Assembly (NCBI GenBank): GCA_029571425.1
Contig: JAKPSR010000327.1
Coordinates: forward strand, 1 to 6,779
Source of the DNA: Spirochaetota bacterium
Lineage (GTDB): Bacteria > Spirochaetota > Spirochaetia > Treponematales > Treponemataceae
Length of the DNA: 6,779 nucleotides
Reading direction: 5' to 3'
Made by a program: the position numbers and the translations under genes. The notes beneath the pieces were generated by a model. That model searched no databases. It had not been told where the DNA came from and saw only the letters and a list, made by a program, of their open reading frames with translations. This document shows positions 6,447-6,779 of the stretch, one piece after another. The stretch's first letter is position 1. Each line of letters opens with the position of its first letter.

Positions 6447-6779
6447 CTCGAGCCCTCCTTACCGTAGAAAGCGCCCTTGAGGGCGAAGCCGACCGCAATG
6501 AGAAGGCCGAACACGAGGAAGCCCCCGGCCGACTGGGAGAAAAAGCCAACGGCGTAGGCCTCGGGGAATATCTCGTTCCCGAGGAGCTTCCCGGTGCCGA
6601 GTAGCTCCCGGATGACGGAGATGGCGGAAAGGACCCACGTGTACCCGATCCCCATGCCAAGCGCGTCGACCGCGCTTTCGGCGACGGTCCGCTTGTACGA
6701 GAACGCCTCGACGCGTCCCATGATGATGCAGTTAACGACGATCAGCGGGATGAACACCCCCATCGCGCGCGAGAGCTCG
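6443..6779 (-). CDS. rnfE: Electron transport complex membrane subunit RnfE, C-terminal part
   Basis: The last 111 residues of an Rnf integral membrane subunit are visible; the N-terminus lies beyond the right edge. The frame is open from the edge and ends with TGA at 6445-6443. VFIPLIVVNC followed by MGRVEAF is the RnfE/NqrD signature (E. coli RnfE: VFIPMLVVNC, GRAEAF). This separates it from RnfA, which has TTNC at the equivalent place. The VVNC Cys is the expected partner ligand for the intramembrane iron-sulfur site. DALGMGIGYTW and IRELLGTG follow, then a last hydrophobic helix and a short charged tail (YGKEGSR). The in-frame ATG at 6763-6761 is an internal Met (MGVFIPL), not the start, because the family has about 90 more residues before it. 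The stop overlaps the rnfA ATG. Confidence 0.92.
   Translation of the reverse strand, partial: ELSRAMGVFIPLIVVNCIIMGRVEAFSYKRTVAESAVDALGMGIGYTWVLSAISVIRELLGTGKLLGNEIFPEAYAVGFFSQSAGGFLVFGLLIAVGFALKGAFYGKEGSR
6453..6460 (-). promoter_or_regulatory. rnfA: Strong ribosome binding site of rnfA
   Basis: AAGGAGGG on the minus strand (6460 down to 6453) lies 6 nt before the rnfA ATG, inside the last codons of rnfE. It is the best Shine-Dalgarno match in the window, so rnfA probably starts independently as well as by ATGA coupling. Confidence 0.8.

Noticed and set aside
6443..6763. A stand-alone 106-residue membrane protein starting at ATG 6763.
   Set aside because: The frame continues to the window edge and the sequence matches the C-terminal half of RnfE, so the Met is internal.
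1..6779. A novel defence system, mobile element, CRISPR array, tRNA or riboswitch.
   Set aside because: All but 36 bp of the window is coding sequence or tight operon junctions for recognised core genes. I saw no direct or inverted repeats beyond the small hairpin at 4102-4122.

Overview
The window is an ordinary, densely packed, GC-rich bacterial chromosome segment holding two convergent gene clusters. It suggests a high-GC spirochaete (Treponema/Spirochaeta-like lineage). That placement is an inference from remembered features: a kinase-less PASTA membrane protein directly after fmt, a fused aroD-aroE gene, and an Era G1 loop reading GRPSAGKS. No rRNA or other phylogenetic marker is present, so it is moderate at best.

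Left half, plus strand (1-4098): the 3' part of fmt (methionyl-tRNA formyltransferase), a membrane-anchored triple-PASTA protein, a bifunctional 3-dehydroquinate dehydratase/shikimate dehydrogenase (aroDE), and rpiA (ribose-5-phosphate isomerase A). Junctions are 2 bp apart (fmt/PASTA), 4 bp overlapping (PASTA/aroDE, GTGA) and 11 bp overlapping (aroDE/rpiA). This looks like one transcript whose promoter lies to the left of the window. The products serve translation initiation, the cell envelope, the shikimate pathway and the non-oxidative pentose phosphate pathway. The last two are loosely linked, because pentose phosphate flux supplies the erythrose-4-phosphate used by the shikimate pathway.

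Centre (4099-4132): a 34-bp gap between the convergent stop codons holds a small GC hairpin. It has a T-tract on the minus-strand side and is probably the terminator of the right-hand cluster.

Right half, minus strand (4133-6779): reading leftwards, the C-terminal part of rnfE, then rnfA, rnfB and era. The Rnf proteins belong to the membrane ferredoxin:NAD+ oxidoreductase, which couples electron transfer to ion pumping. RnfB is the long form with ferredoxin-like repeats. era, a ribosome-assembly GTPase, starts inside the rnfB stop codon. The earlier rnf genes presumably lie to the right of the window.

I found no mobile element, CRISPR array, tRNA, riboswitch or convincing novel system. The points worth a second look are era coupled to an rnf operon, the C-terminal region of the PASTA protein, and several residue substitutions in otherwise canonical enzymes.
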